Shown here piece by piece: positions 25,710-34,970 of a stretch of DNA of 64,000 bases (position 1 is its first letter; the number at the start of each line of letters is the position of its first letter). Both the position numbers and the translations under genes were made by a program. The stretch is from Candidatus Zhuqueibacterota bacterium. GTDB lineage: Bacteria; Zhuqueibacterota; Zhuqueibacteria; Zhuqueibacterales; Geothermadaptataceae. The stretch covers positions 1-64,000 of the forward strand of contig JAUZRQ010000027.1 in assembly GCA_030950365.1 (NCBI GenBank), written 5' to 3'. The notes under the pieces were generated by a model, which was not told the origin of the DNA, searched no databases, and saw only the letters and a list, made by a program, of their open reading frames with translations.

Positions 25710-26690
25710 ATGGAGCGGTTAAGTGACAGTTTCATCCAGGGCGTGCAGCGTTCATCCGCTGCAGGTGTGATTACTCGGGAGTTGGCCTATCACCGATATC
25801 AGAATCTGATTTCGCAGAGTCGCAATGGTCGGTCGGGGTTACCAGTTTATGGTGCCCGCAGGCGCCTTACTGAAGCCCAGATCCGGTTGCGAAAGTGGGC
25901 CGGAAAATACCTGTTGTCGCCTATCTTTTTGGCTGTCAGTCTTCCGGCGATGTTGTTTTTCCCTGATAATTTGCTGAAAAAGGCCATGGCGCCTTTTTCA
26001 GACTGGCATTTTTGGGAGCGCGTGGGCAAGCGTCTGTTCGATATCATCGGCGCGATTCTGGGTTTTCTGGCCTCGTCAATCTTTTTCTTCGTCATTCCGA
26101 TTCTCATCAAGCTAAACAGCCGCGGCCCTGTGTTTTACAAACAACAGCGAGTTGGGCTGAATCATCGCTATCGCGACCGCCGCATGATCAACCTGGAGGT
26201 GGAGCACGACCGTCGCAAGGGGGAGCGCCGAAAGGTGAATTTGTATGGACGGCCGTTTATGTTGTACAAGTTTCGTACCATGTACGTGGATGCCGAAAAG
26301 CGTAGCGGGGCGGTGTGGGCTAAAAAGAATGATCCGAGAATCACTTCCATAGGGCGTATATTAAGATTTACGCATGTTGACGAAATTCCGCAATTCTTCA
26401 ACGTGCTTTGTGGGGAGATGTCGCTAGTGGGGCCGCGACCGGAGCGGCCACAGTTCATTCCAAAGCTGGCCAGGGAAATTCCACATTATCCGAAGCGGCT
26501 GCAGGTAAAACCCGGCATCACCGGCATCGCGCAGATTGTATGCGGCTACGATGAGACCATTGAAGATGTCAAAAAGAAACTGGAATTTGATCTGTATTAC
26601 GTTAAACATAATAGCCTAAAAGAGGATATATCTATCCTGCTGAAAACGCTCTGGGTGATTGTCAGAGGCAAGGAAGTCCTCGAAGATTAA
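25710..26690 (+). CDS. Exopolysaccharide sugar transferase (polyprenyl-phosphate glycosyl-1-phosphate transferase)
   Basis: 326 residues of the bacterial sugar transferase (WbaP/WcaJ C-terminal) family. Two hydrophobic stretches, about 65-85 and 108-135, precede the catalytic core with KFRTMY, DPRITSIGRILR, DEIPQFFNVL and MSLVGPRPE. It transfers a sugar-1-phosphate from a nucleotide sugar to undecaprenyl phosphate, the first step of repeat-unit assembly. Unusually, about 35 highly charged residues (including DRRKGERRK) are inserted between the KQQRVGLN and YKFRTM motifs, which are normally about ten residues apart. It is the first gene of the capsule locus. Confidence 0.92.
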   Translation: MERLSDSFIQGVQRSSAAGVITRELAYHRYQNLISQSRNGRSGLPVYGARRRLTEAQIRLRKWAGKYLLSPIFLAVSLPAMLFFPDNLLKKAMAPFSDWHFWERVGKRLFDIIGAILGFLASSIFFFVIPILIKLNSRGPVFYKQQRVGLNHRYRDRRMINLEVEHDRRKGERRKVNLYGRPFMLYKFRTMYVDAEKRSGAVWAKKNDPRITSIGRILRFTHVDEIPQFFNVLCGEMSLVGPRPERPQFIPKLAREIPHYPKRLQVKPGITGIAQIVCGYDETIEDVKKKLEFDLYYVKHNSLKEDISILLKTLWVIVRGKEVLED

Positions 26691-26715
26691 TACCACCAGG
26701 TATGGAGGTACAAAG

Positions 26716-27468
26716 ATGTTCAATAGAAAATGGGGATGGACCCTGATTATGGTCCTGTGGGTATGGGGACAGGGATGGGCTGCGTCTGCGCAGAACAATG
26801 ATAAGAATGGTGGCGGCACACGCATCGAAACCACCCCCGGAGGAGCGGTGGTGTATTTGAAAGGCGAGTATCGGCTGGCTGGCCGTGCGCCGTTTGTCAT
26901 TAGCCAGCCATTGATTGGCGTGTATGAAATCAAGGCCAGAAAGCGCGGCTACGAAACCTACGCTGCGACGCATGTTTTTCGCCCTGGCCTGCCCGAGCGG
27001 CTCCAGATTCGGCTCACACGCAAAACTCGCCTCCGCGCCATGATTCGTTCTATGTTTGTCCCCGGTTGGGGACAAGTCTATTCAGAGCATCGGTTCAAAG
27101 GTGTGGTTTTAGGCTCCGCGCAGCTCGTGTCCGGGTTGTATTTATTAGTAACCGACTCTCGCTACCAGAAGGCCGTGGATGCCTTCAATTCGGCCGTGCG
27201 CGCTTTCAAGATCTATGAAAAAAACGCGGAGGTCCGTGATCTCTACATCCAGAAGATTTTCGAAACTCAAAAAGATGTGGACAAACACTACGAAATCCGT
27301 AAGCGCGCTTTGATCATCGCGGCTAGCATTTATATGTATAATCTGCTGGATGCGTTGATCCTTTTTCCCTCGTTCAAGGATAATCAGCCGGGCGTCAGGA
27401 TAAAGGTTGCCATGCAACAAGTCAATGCTGAACCGACGCTCGGACTGGGGGTCCAGGCCCGATTTTGA
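26716..27468 (+). CDS. Secreted PEGA-domain / DUF5683 protein
   Basis: 250 residues from ATG 26716 (tggaggt site 8 bases ahead). Signal peptide of about 25 residues. A PEGA domain follows (ETTPGGAVVYLKG to GYETY), a small beta domain common on surface proteins. Then comes a DUF5683-like region with MFVPGWGQVYS and two hydrophobic segments around residues 125-140 and 205-220. The function is unknown. The position between the sugar transferase and the Wza gene suggests an envelope component of polysaccharide export. Similar PEGA-DUF5683 proteins are frequent in FCB-group bacteria. Confidence 0.75.
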   Translation: MFNRKWGWTLIMVLWVWGQGWAASAQNNDKNGGGTRIETTPGGAVVYLKGEYRLAGRAPFVISQPLIGVYEIKARKRGYETYAATHVFRPGLPERLQIRLTRKTRLRAMIRSMFVPGWGQVYSEHRFKGVVLGSAQLVSGLYLLVTDSRYQKAVDAFNSAVRAFKIYEKNAEVRDLYIQKIFETQKDVDKHYEIRKRALIIAASIYMYNLLDALILFPSFKDNQPGVRIKVAMQQVNAEPTLGLGVQARF

Positions 27469-27521
27469 TGAGGTGCCAGGGTTGGCACTGAAACCTATTA
27501 AAGATGAGGTGGTGTTAAAGG

Positions 27522-29405
27522 ATGAAAACGATCCATATTTCAGGGAAGGAATATTGGCGTATTTTGATGTGGCTTGTGGTCATCGCCGTCGTGAGTATGG
27601 TTGGCTGCGATAAAAAGCCGGTGGGGGTGGAAATCATCCAGAACGTCATTTTTCCGAATCCCCCCACGCACCTTCGTGCGGTTGTTAGCGATGGCCAGGT
27701 GCGCATCATGTGGGACGTGTTGCAGCCGGATAGTGTAAAGATGTATTACATTTACCGCAGTGAGAACACACCAGATGCTTATGTCAAACTCGATTCTACG
27801 ACACAGCGCGCCTATGTGGATACGCTGGTTCAAAACGGACTGACCTATTACTATCAGGTCAGCGTGGTAAATAAAGAAGGGTTTGAGAGTGTTAAATCTG
27901 CGCCGATTTCCGCCCTGCCAAGTGTATTTGCCATTGCCATTGAAAATGGTGCAGAGTTCACGTCATCGCGCGTGGTAAATATAGTGGTCAACGCACCGTC
28001 GAATGCGGCGCTGGTGATGCTTGGAAATGATTCGCTGTTCACGAGTTCCGCCTGGGAAGCGGTGAACAATCGCATGTCATGGACGCTGACGGCTGGCGAC
28101 GGCCTGAAGACCGTGTATGCTAAATTTCGCTTCCGCAACGGGGTGGAAAGTGAACCCCCTGTGAGGGACACGATCATTCTTGACACCAACGCCGTCATTC
28201 GCGCGGTGCGTGAGAATACCAACGGTCAGCCGAAGCGTGCTGGTGAGATTATTCATTTTGAAGTTGACGCTGGTGAGCCGGATGGCCTGGCGACCATCAG
28301 CATCATTGGAGGGCCGCAAAAACTACGGTTGTTTGACAATGGCACCAATGGCGATAAGACGCCACAAGACGGTGTGTATGAATTGGATTTTGTCATACCG
28401 GATGAAATCGATGTTTATAAAGCCGGGCTTGTCGCGAATTTTCTGGATCGGGTTGGCAACCGCGCTAACGAAGCGTTTGCCGAGACCCAAATCACCATTC
28501 TGAAGCCGCCGGAGTCGGTGACCATGTTTGAACCGATCCTGACGGCCGATGGCACCACTTCGCTGCGGTTGAGCTGGACACTGAGCCCCGATAAACACGA
28601 TTTTGCGAACTATTCCATTTATAAGTCCAAGCAACCGAACGTCACCGACACCACCGGCACGCTGGTGGGCATCGTTAATAACCGCACCACCACTGATTTC
28701 GTAGTACAGGGGCTGGAGCCCGGGACGACGTATTATTTCCGCGTGTACGTAACGGACTTAACCGGACTGAAGTCCGCCAGCAACATTGTGGTGGGCACCA
28801 CATCGACCGATGATCCGCCGCGCGCGGTCACGGTCTTCGAACCGCTTTTGGCAGGCAAAAACAACGTTCAGCTAACCTGGACGCAGTCGGTGGATAACGA
28901 TTTTTCCAGCTATCGGGTGTTCCGTGCCACACAGCCTGGTGTCACCCAATCGTCGAAGCTGCGTTCGATCATTCTTCGACAAACCCAAACCGCGTTTACC
29001 GACAGTGGCTTTGTGGCCGGCGAAACCTACTATTATCGCGTCTTCGTGTTCGATATCAATGGCTTTTCTACAGGCAGCAACGAAGTATCCATTACAATCC
29101 CACAGGATACGCCGCCGGAACCGGTTGTTCTGGCGCAACCGGTGGTGATCGATTCGACGCGGCTACGACTGAGCTGGTCACAGAACAACGATGACGATTT
29201 CGCCTATTACGCGTTGTATCGCTCCACGACCAGTCCAGTCGATACCACGGCGGCGCCGGCGGTCATCCTCAGCGGCGACCGTCGCCGCACGGAATATACC
29301 GACGTTAGCTTGACGCCGCGACAAGTGTATTATTACCGTGTGTTTGTGGTGGACAAGTCGGGACTGCGCACGGGCAGCAATGAAGTCTCCGGTAAACCGC
29401 AATAG
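27522..29405 (+). CDS. Lipoprotein with four fibronectin type III domains
   Basis: 627 residues. The N-terminal signal ends in a lipobox (SMVGC), so it should be lipid-anchored. The first FN3 domain (about 45-130) is followed by an unassigned beta-rich region (about 135-320). Three further FN3 domains come next, each starting with a Pro-Pro-x-x-V pattern (about 325-425, 427-525 and 527-627) and each with a YYYRVFV-like strand. FN3 modules mediate binding to sugars or proteins at the surface. It sits directly ahead of the Wza gene, so a structural role in the exopolysaccharide export assembly is plausible but unproven. Confidence 0.75.
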   Translation: MKTIHISGKEYWRILMWLVVIAVVSMVGCDKKPVGVEIIQNVIFPNPPTHLRAVVSDGQVRIMWDVLQPDSVKMYYIYRSENTPDAYVKLDSTTQRAYVDTLVQNGLTYYYQVSVVNKEGFESVKSAPISALPSVFAIAIENGAEFTSSRVVNIVVNAPSNAALVMLGNDSLFTSSAWEAVNNRMSWTLTAGDGLKTVYAKFRFRNGVESEPPVRDTIILDTNAVIRAVRENTNGQPKRAGEIIHFEVDAGEPDGLATISIIGGPQKLRLFDNGTNGDKTPQDGVYELDFVIPDEIDVYKAGLVANFLDRVGNRANEAFAETQITILKPPESVTMFEPILTADGTTSLRLSWTLSPDKHDFANYSIYKSKQPNVTDTTGTLVGIVNNRTTTDFVVQGLEPGTTYYFRVYVTDLTGLKSASNIVVGTTSTDDPPRAVTVFEPLLAGKNNVQLTWTQSVDNDFSSYRVFRATQPGVTQSSKLRSIILRQTQTAFTDSGFVAGETYYYRVFVFDINGFSTGSNEVSITIPQDTPPEPVVLAQPVVIDSTRLRLSWSQNNDDDFAYYALYRSTTSPVDTTAAPAVILSGDRRRTEYTDVSLTPRQVYYYRVFVVDKSGLRTGSNEVSGKPQ

Positions 29406-29450
29406 AGAATGGGAACCAAGACGGTTCAATTTTTAAAGTAGGGATGCGAT

Positions 29451-30503
29451 ATGATTACAGTGACAATCATGATAATTAAACACCTTCGTTCATTTATTTT
29501 CATCGTGACGGCGGTTCTGCTGCTGGCTACCACCAGTTCCTATGGCCAGGAATACATCCTGGAAGTGGGCGATCGTATTGCGGTCACTTTCTGGCAGGAT
29601 CCGGGACTGAACACCGAAGTGGCCATCAATTCCGACGGAAAGATTACGCTGCCGGTGATTGGCGAAATTACCGCGGCCGGGCTGAGCGTATCGCAACTGG
29701 CGCGCAAAATCGCCAAGCGCATGCAGCTTCTGAATCCGAATGTAAACCAGGCGCTAGTACGAGTAGTGGAATATGGCAGCAAGCGGCTGTATATCACCGG
29801 CGCGGTTTATACTCCGGGGCCGCACACGTTTGAGAAAATGCCCAACGTGTGGCAGGCGATTCAGGCGGCCGGCGGGCCGACCGAGGTCGCCGCACTGGAC
29901 AAGGTGATCATCATCCGCGGCGGCGAGACGTCGGGCATCACCATTCCAGTGGATCTGACGGCTTATTTTGAACAAGGCGATTTCACCAAGCTGCCGGAAC
30001 TGCAGCCCAATGATCAGATTTTCGTGCCGTCCCGTGCGGCTGCAGGCGGAGCCACGGGCGGTGCAGGTGGTCCCGGCGCGGCCACTTCGGCCACACCGCT
30101 GTTCACCAAACGCGATGTGGTGTATGTATATGGCAGCGTAGTAGCGCCGGGCGTGTATGAACTGGAAAAAAATATGGATGTTCTGCAGGCCGTGATCCGC
30201 GCCGGCGGCCCGGTGCTGGTGCAGGGCGGCAACCGTACCGGCCTGACCTCGGTGCCGGACCTGAAATCGGTGCGGCTGATCACGCAAACCGATGAAGGCC
30301 CGGTGGTGTATGAGATCGATCTGGAAAAATACGCCCGCGAAGGCCATCCGCGGCCGTTGTTGCTCAAACCCGGTGACACGATTTTTATCCCGTCAGAACA
30401 GTCATTTACAAGATTCATTTTCTCCAATGCCCTGCGTACGGCGATCACTGGCACGGTTTCGATTTTGATTTCCTATTTGCTGTTGAACCAGGTCTTACAA
30501 TAA
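29451..30503 (+). CDS. Polysaccharide export outer-membrane protein (Wza-like, SLBB)
   Basis: 350 residues. Signal peptide ending around SSYGQ, a Poly_export domain starting at YILEVGDRIAVTFW, then two SLBB domains (near LYITGAVYTPGPHTF and VYVYGSVVAPGVYEL) separated by a Gly/Ala-rich linker (around residues 197-217). A hydrophobic helix lies at the C-terminus (TAITGTVSILISYLLLN). Wza-type proteins form the channel for capsule polysaccharide across the outer membrane and connect to Wzz, encoded 33 bases downstream. No lipobox cysteine is seen. The C-terminal helix probably spans the outer membrane as in E. coli Wza or lies in the inner membrane. Confidence 0.9.
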   Translation: MITVTIMIIKHLRSFIFIVTAVLLLATTSSYGQEYILEVGDRIAVTFWQDPGLNTEVAINSDGKITLPVIGEITAAGLSVSQLARKIAKRMQLLNPNVNQALVRVVEYGSKRLYITGAVYTPGPHTFEKMPNVWQAIQAAGGPTEVAALDKVIIIRGGETSGITIPVDLTAYFEQGDFTKLPELQPNDQIFVPSRAAAGGATGGAGGPGAATSATPLFTKRDVVYVYGSVVAPGVYELEKNMDVLQAVIRAGGPVLVQGGNRTGLTSVPDLKSVRLITQTDEGPVVYEIDLEKYAREGHPRPLLLKPGDTIFIPSEQSFTRFIFSNALRTAITGTVSILISYLLLNQVLQ

Positions 30504-30536
30504 CAACCATCCGAAACATCAGGATACACCGAAATT

Positions 30537-32114
30537 ATGGCAAGTTCACCTTTTGATGTCCGCGCCATTTTGCAGATCATTGGCCGGCGAAAGTGGTTTT
30601 TGATTGTGCCATTGGTTGTGACCATGGCCGGAGCGTATTTCCACATCGCTACCATCGTTCCGGTTTATGAATCCAAAGCGAGTATCTTGCTTGGGCGCAA
30701 TACCTATATCACCTCGACGATGTCGCGGGTACTACCTGGCGTGCAGGCGCAGAACCGGCAACAGCTCTGGCGACGCCGGCAGACGATCATGAAACAGATT
30801 TACAACACCACGTTGATGCAGAAAGTGATCGATCGCGCCGGGCTGGAACCATCTCAAGGCCAGATCGAAAAAGCGAAAAGGCTCGCCAGGGAGAATCCCG
30901 ATATGAAATTTGACGATATTCTGCGGATGGTTCAGGTAAACTCGCTTATGAAACGGGTCATCGTTAAAATTCCACGGCGGGGCGAGTATTTTGAGATCGG
31001 CGCTAAATCCACCAATCCACGCAAGGCATATCTGATTGCCAAAACCCTGGCCGAGCTGTTCATCGAAGAAAGTTTGCTTCAGGAGCTGTCTGGTGTGCAA
31101 CAGACCCTGCAGTTTTCTAACGAGCAACTGGAGATCTACCGCAAGAAACTGGAACAGGCGGAGAAAAAGCTGCGCGATTTCCGGCGCAACATGGCCCGCG
31201 AGACCAATGTCGAGCTGCCCATCACCACCGAAAATTTGCCGCAGGTGCGTTCGCTCGTCGCTTCCATCGAGGTGGATCTGGCGGATAAATACGACGAGCT
31301 CAATAACATCGAGCGGCAGTTGGGCGGTCTGGCCTCGGCAATCCGCTTGCTGAAGACCGATAAAGCCACGATGATCAAGGCCAAATTGATCGAGAAAATT
31401 TCCAAACTGGCTGAGCTAATGATCACGTTTTCCTGGAATTCCAAAGAGGTCCTGTCGCTGAATCAGGAGATCGTGTCGCTCAAGGATCAGCTCGCTGAGG
31501 AAATCCGGAAGCACAGCGCCGAGGGCCTTCTGGGGCGCTACAAGGAGTCAGACGTCCAGCGCGCCGTGCAGCGGGAAATCATCCTCAATGAAATCGACCT
31601 GCTGAAACAACAGAAAAAGACTCTCGAGCAACTGGTGACCATTTATCAGAACAAGCAGAGCAAGATTCCGGCGTATGAGCTGACTCTGCAGAAGCTGCAG
31701 AACGAAGTGAATAAGAACCGCGAAATCTATCAAGCGTTTCTGGAGCAGGTGCAGAGCATGAAAATTCGCGAGGCCATGCAGCATACCGAAGCGCAGATTC
31801 TGTACCGCATTCTGGAACCGGCGCAAATACCGGTTGTGCCGGTGAATACGGATGTGCAGAAGATTTTGATTTTGGCCCTCATGGCTGGGCTGGGTGTGGG
31901 GGGAGGACTCGTCTATCTCCTGGAGATGATGGACAACTCCTTTAAAGATGTGGATGATGTGGAGAAGTACCTCGGCCTGATCGTGATCGGCACCGTGCCG
32001 AAGATGAACTTTGGACAACCCGAAGCAAGCCGAAGACGTTGGGCCATCCCGCTGGTCGCTGCATCGGTCATCATCATTGCATTAATCGGCTTTGTCTTGC
32101 TGAACCGCGGATAA
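30537..32114 (+). CDS. Polysaccharide chain-length determinant (Wzz/GNVR family)
   Basis: 525 residues. An N-terminal membrane helix (about 22-42) precedes the Wzz domain. A long periplasmic coiled-coil region (about 180-410) follows, then a GNVR-type segment and a second membrane helix at the extreme C-terminus. It sets polymer length and couples the cytoplasmic kinase to the export channel. Unlike many Gram-negative homologues it has no fused tyrosine kinase; a separate kinase is encoded at 34971. It starts 33 bases after the Wza gene. Confidence 0.9.
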   Translation: MASSPFDVRAILQIIGRRKWFLIVPLVVTMAGAYFHIATIVPVYESKASILLGRNTYITSTMSRVLPGVQAQNRQQLWRRRQTIMKQIYNTTLMQKVIDRAGLEPSQGQIEKAKRLARENPDMKFDDILRMVQVNSLMKRVIVKIPRRGEYFEIGAKSTNPRKAYLIAKTLAELFIEESLLQELSGVQQTLQFSNEQLEIYRKKLEQAEKKLRDFRRNMARETNVELPITTENLPQVRSLVASIEVDLADKYDELNNIERQLGGLASAIRLLKTDKATMIKAKLIEKISKLAELMITFSWNSKEVLSLNQEIVSLKDQLAEEIRKHSAEGLLGRYKESDVQRAVQREIILNEIDLLKQQKKTLEQLVTIYQNKQSKIPAYELTLQKLQNEVNKNREIYQAFLEQVQSMKIREAMQHTEAQILYRILEPAQIPVVPVNTDVQKILILALMAGLGVGGGLVYLLEMMDNSFKDVDDVEKYLGLIVIGTVPKMNFGQPEASRRRWAIPLVAASVIIIALIGFVLLNRG

Positions 32115-32144
32115 AGCTGTGTTAAACACGGGAGTGGGATACCT

Positions 32145-33794
32145 TTGAGCGAAGAACGTCGCCTTGTACAATCCGTAGAAATTACCGATTCCGGCATCCA
32201 CATCTTGCAGTTGGCCTCGGTGTTGGATGCATCCACCGTTGCTGAATTTGAAGAGGTATTAGGTTATCTCCTGTCGCAGAATTATTTCCACTTCATCGTG
32301 GATCTGTCGCATGTAGAGTTCGTGAGTTCAGCGGGCTGGGGGGTGTTTGTGGGCGAGCTGAAGAAGATTCGTGAAGGTGGAGGAGATATCAAACTGGTGG
32401 GCATGCAACCCGAAGTGCTGGACGTGTTCATGCTGCTGGAGCTGGATCAGCTTATCGAAGCGTTTTCCACGGTGGAAGAAGGCATTGCCGCATTTTTACG
32501 GAATAGGCCGGAGCCCCGGCAGGCGGTAACGGTTCCAGAAGGCGAAGTCGAACACGAATCCGGTGAGCCGCAAGAAAGCCGGGCGCCGGATGAAGCGCAG
32601 GAGGAAGCTGTTATAGCCGATGCCCCGCCGGCTGCGTCAGAAGCGGAAGGAGCGTCGGACGCACCGCCACCTGCCGAAACCGCGGCGCAGGTTGATGACG
32701 AAGCCGAGAAAATCGCGCAACTGGAACGCGCGATTCATGAAGGGCAGCCCCCGGCCGGGCTGGATGATCCAGACACATCCGAAATCGATCGCACCGAAAT
32801 CGACATTCAAGAAGCAAAGCGAGCGGCCGAAACCGAGGCGGTAATGGATGGAATGCAGGATTTGCCTGAGGCCTCCAATAGCGCCGGAGATTTGCAGGAG
32901 CAAAACCTACAGAAAAACGGTGGCCTGAAAATAAACCTCGATCCGGGCCCAGAGATGATTGATGAATCCGGGGATGATCGGACCGAGGCAACGCCTGCAG
33001 CCGGAGCGCTGGCGAGTGATCTTGATCCCGATTTTTCGCGAGGAAACATTGGTGAGCATTCAAGTGTTCTGGAGGATTCGGAACCTCCCCGAGCTGCAGC
33101 ACCGCCGGCGGCTCCGCTGTCAGAAGCCATGGAACCGTCTTCGCAGAACACGTCGGAAACGACTTATTCACAAGCATCGGAACCACCGTTGCCGAAAGAA
33201 CCGGATTCATCGATAGAAGAACCAGCCCCAGACCGGTTGGAGAATCCGTTCGACATTGCCGAAATTGATGATCCCTGGCTAGGGGGGATGGAATTGGAGC
33301 AAGATGATAGCACATTGCGCTCGCGACTGTCGGATGCCATGATCGAAGAAGTCGATCTGAATGTGCCGGATTTCCAGCAGGAGTTTAGGGGCCTGGATCA
33401 TGGCCCATCCGCCAATAGCGGCGAGAGCGGACATTCGGGCAACTGGGAAGCCACGGAGGAGGACTACGAAAATCTGCAGTGGCTGAAAAAAGATGCCGTT
33501 TCTCTGTTCGAAGCGGCCGAAAACGGTAATTCGCACCATACGAGCCGGTTGCCGGACCATCCCGGCGGCAATTCGCGGCTGCGAATGGATGATGATCCGC
33601 TGCTGGAGAAGATTGTCAGCGTGGTCATCGCCAATCCGAGCTATGGCCCGAGCGTCATCCGTAAGGTGCTGCTGGATATGAATCTCATTGACCCATCAGT
33701 GACCCGATCGATGATTTTTAAGAAACTGATTCAACTGGGACTGACTACACGCGCAAAGCGGGAAGCTTTTGCGAAAAATCACTCGCTTGACTGA
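32145..33794 (+). CDS. STAS-domain protein with long acidic linker and C-terminal helical domain
   Basis: 549 residues from TTG 32145 (gggagtgggat upstream). The first 108 or so form a STAS/anti-anti-sigma-like domain. FIVDLSHVEFVSSAGWGVF contains the serine pair that is phosphorylated in SpoIIAA-type proteins. Residues of about 115-430 are a low-complexity region very rich in Glu, Asp, Pro and Ala, likely disordered. The last 75 residues form a predicted helical domain (DPLLEKIVSVVIANPSYG...) that may be winged-helix-like. I do not know this architecture by name. Placed between Wzz and a TPR protein, it may be a partner-switch element controlling the capsule locus. The serine target and its kinase are not in the window. 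Confidence 0.7.
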   Translation: MSEERRLVQSVEITDSGIHILQLASVLDASTVAEFEEVLGYLLSQNYFHFIVDLSHVEFVSSAGWGVFVGELKKIREGGGDIKLVGMQPEVLDVFMLLELDQLIEAFSTVEEGIAAFLRNRPEPRQAVTVPEGEVEHESGEPQESRAPDEAQEEAVIADAPPAASEAEGASDAPPPAETAAQVDDEAEKIAQLERAIHEGQPPAGLDDPDTSEIDRTEIDIQEAKRAAETEAVMDGMQDLPEASNSAGDLQEQNLQKNGGLKINLDPGPEMIDESGDDRTEATPAAGALASDLDPDFSRGNIGEHSSVLEDSEPPRAAAPPAAPLSEAMEPSSQNTSETTYSQASEPPLPKEPDSSIEEPAPDRLENPFDIAEIDDPWLGGMELEQDDSTLRSRLSDAMIEEVDLNVPDFQQEFRGLDHGPSANSGESGHSGNWEATEEDYENLQWLKKDAVSLFEAAENGNSHHTSRLPDHPGGNSRLRMDDDPLLEKIVSVVIANPSYGPSVIRKVLLDMNLIDPSVTRSMIFKKLIQLGLTTRAKREAFAKNHSLD

Positions 33795-33833
33795 GGGCGA
33801 TAATCAAGGAAGACAAACGAGAGAGAACGGCGC

Positions 33834-34952
33834 ATGGGTGATTTTGTTTTTAATGATATTATTCGATCGCGCAACAGTGAATATTTCCTGAGAACGGCCA
33901 ATAGTGTGCATCAGAACCGCATTGTGTCGTCGTTTTTCAGGAACGGAACGTTGATTGACTCGCAATACAAAGTGTACAATTCGGGCATTTCGGATGAAGC
34001 CCTTTTGAGTGAAACCCGGGCGTTTCACGAAGAAAAAAAGGCGGAGATCAAATCGTTGCTGGCGCTGGCTGAGCGGCTGCGCGAGACCGAACAGGGCGAA
34101 ACCAAAAACTTGCTCGGACTTTCGTTTCTGCGCCGTGGCATGTATGATGAGGCCATTGAGCAATTTGAAGAGGCCATTGTCATCAACCCTGAAAACTCGG
34201 TGTTTTACAACAACCTGGGGCGGGCCTATCTCGGAACCGGAAAGGTGGACGAGGCCATCACCGTGCTGGAGAAGGCCATCGAGCTGAGTCCCAATTTCGC
34301 CGATTTTCACAACAATCTCGGCATGGCCTACCTCAAAAAAAACATGTGCAAGAAAGCGGTGGAACAGTTCGAGCGTGCCACTGCGATCAATCCTTATTAT
34401 GCCGATGCATTTTACAACCTGGCGCTGGCGTATATAGCCAACGGCTACACTCGCGAAGATTTCCAACTGTCCATCCACAGCGATGCGCGCATCCGCGAAA
34501 ACATGGAAAAGGCGCTGAAGATTAATCCGAATTTCAAGAATGCGGATTTCCAAAAAGGCGAGGATTACTTGAAGGCGCATCAGTTCGAACAGGCGTTTGC
34601 CGCATTTGAAAGGGCGCGCCAGAACGCGGTCAGTTCGCCCGATCTTTCGTTTGTGCTGGATTTTTACCTGCGCGTGGTGCACGACGGTAAAAATATCAAA
34701 AGCACCATGATCTGGCAGCATATCCGTAAGTTGGAGCAATTGTTGAAGAAATATCCCAACTATGCGGATCTGTATAACCATCTCGGAGTAGCCTATGTGA
34801 TCATGAGCAAATTTGTCAATAACAAGGCGATTCAATTGTTCGAAAAGGCCATGGAAATCAACCCGAATTTTGAACGGGCCCGGAAGAACAAACGACTGGC
34901 CGAATACGATCATAAAGGCATTCAACTGTTGTTTGATGCTATCATGAAATAA
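33834..34952 (+). CDS. Tetratricopeptide repeat protein
   Basis: 372 residues. There is no signal peptide or membrane helix, so it is probably cytoplasmic. At least three canonical TPR units are visible around residues 98-200 (patterns such as NNLGRAYLGTGKVDEA and NNLGMAYLKKNMCKKA), with two more degenerate units toward the C-terminus. TPR proteins scaffold multi-protein assemblies and are regular members of capsule loci of the XrtA type. The N-terminal 80 residues are unassigned. It lies 40 bases after the STAS gene and 18 bases before the kinase gene. Confidence 0.85.
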   Translation: MGDFVFNDIIRSRNSEYFLRTANSVHQNRIVSSFFRNGTLIDSQYKVYNSGISDEALLSETRAFHEEKKAEIKSLLALAERLRETEQGETKNLLGLSFLRRGMYDEAIEQFEEAIVINPENSVFYNNLGRAYLGTGKVDEAITVLEKAIELSPNFADFHNNLGMAYLKKNMCKKAVEQFERATAINPYYADAFYNLALAYIANGYTREDFQLSIHSDARIRENMEKALKINPNFKNADFQKGEDYLKAHQFEQAFAAFERARQNAVSSPDLSFVLDFYLRVVHDGKNIKSTMIWQHIRKLEQLLKKYPNYADLYNHLGVAYVIMSKFVNNKAIQLFEKAMEINPNFERARKNKRLAEYDHKGIQLLFDAIMK

Positions 34953-34970
34953 GCTGAGGGAAAAACGACC

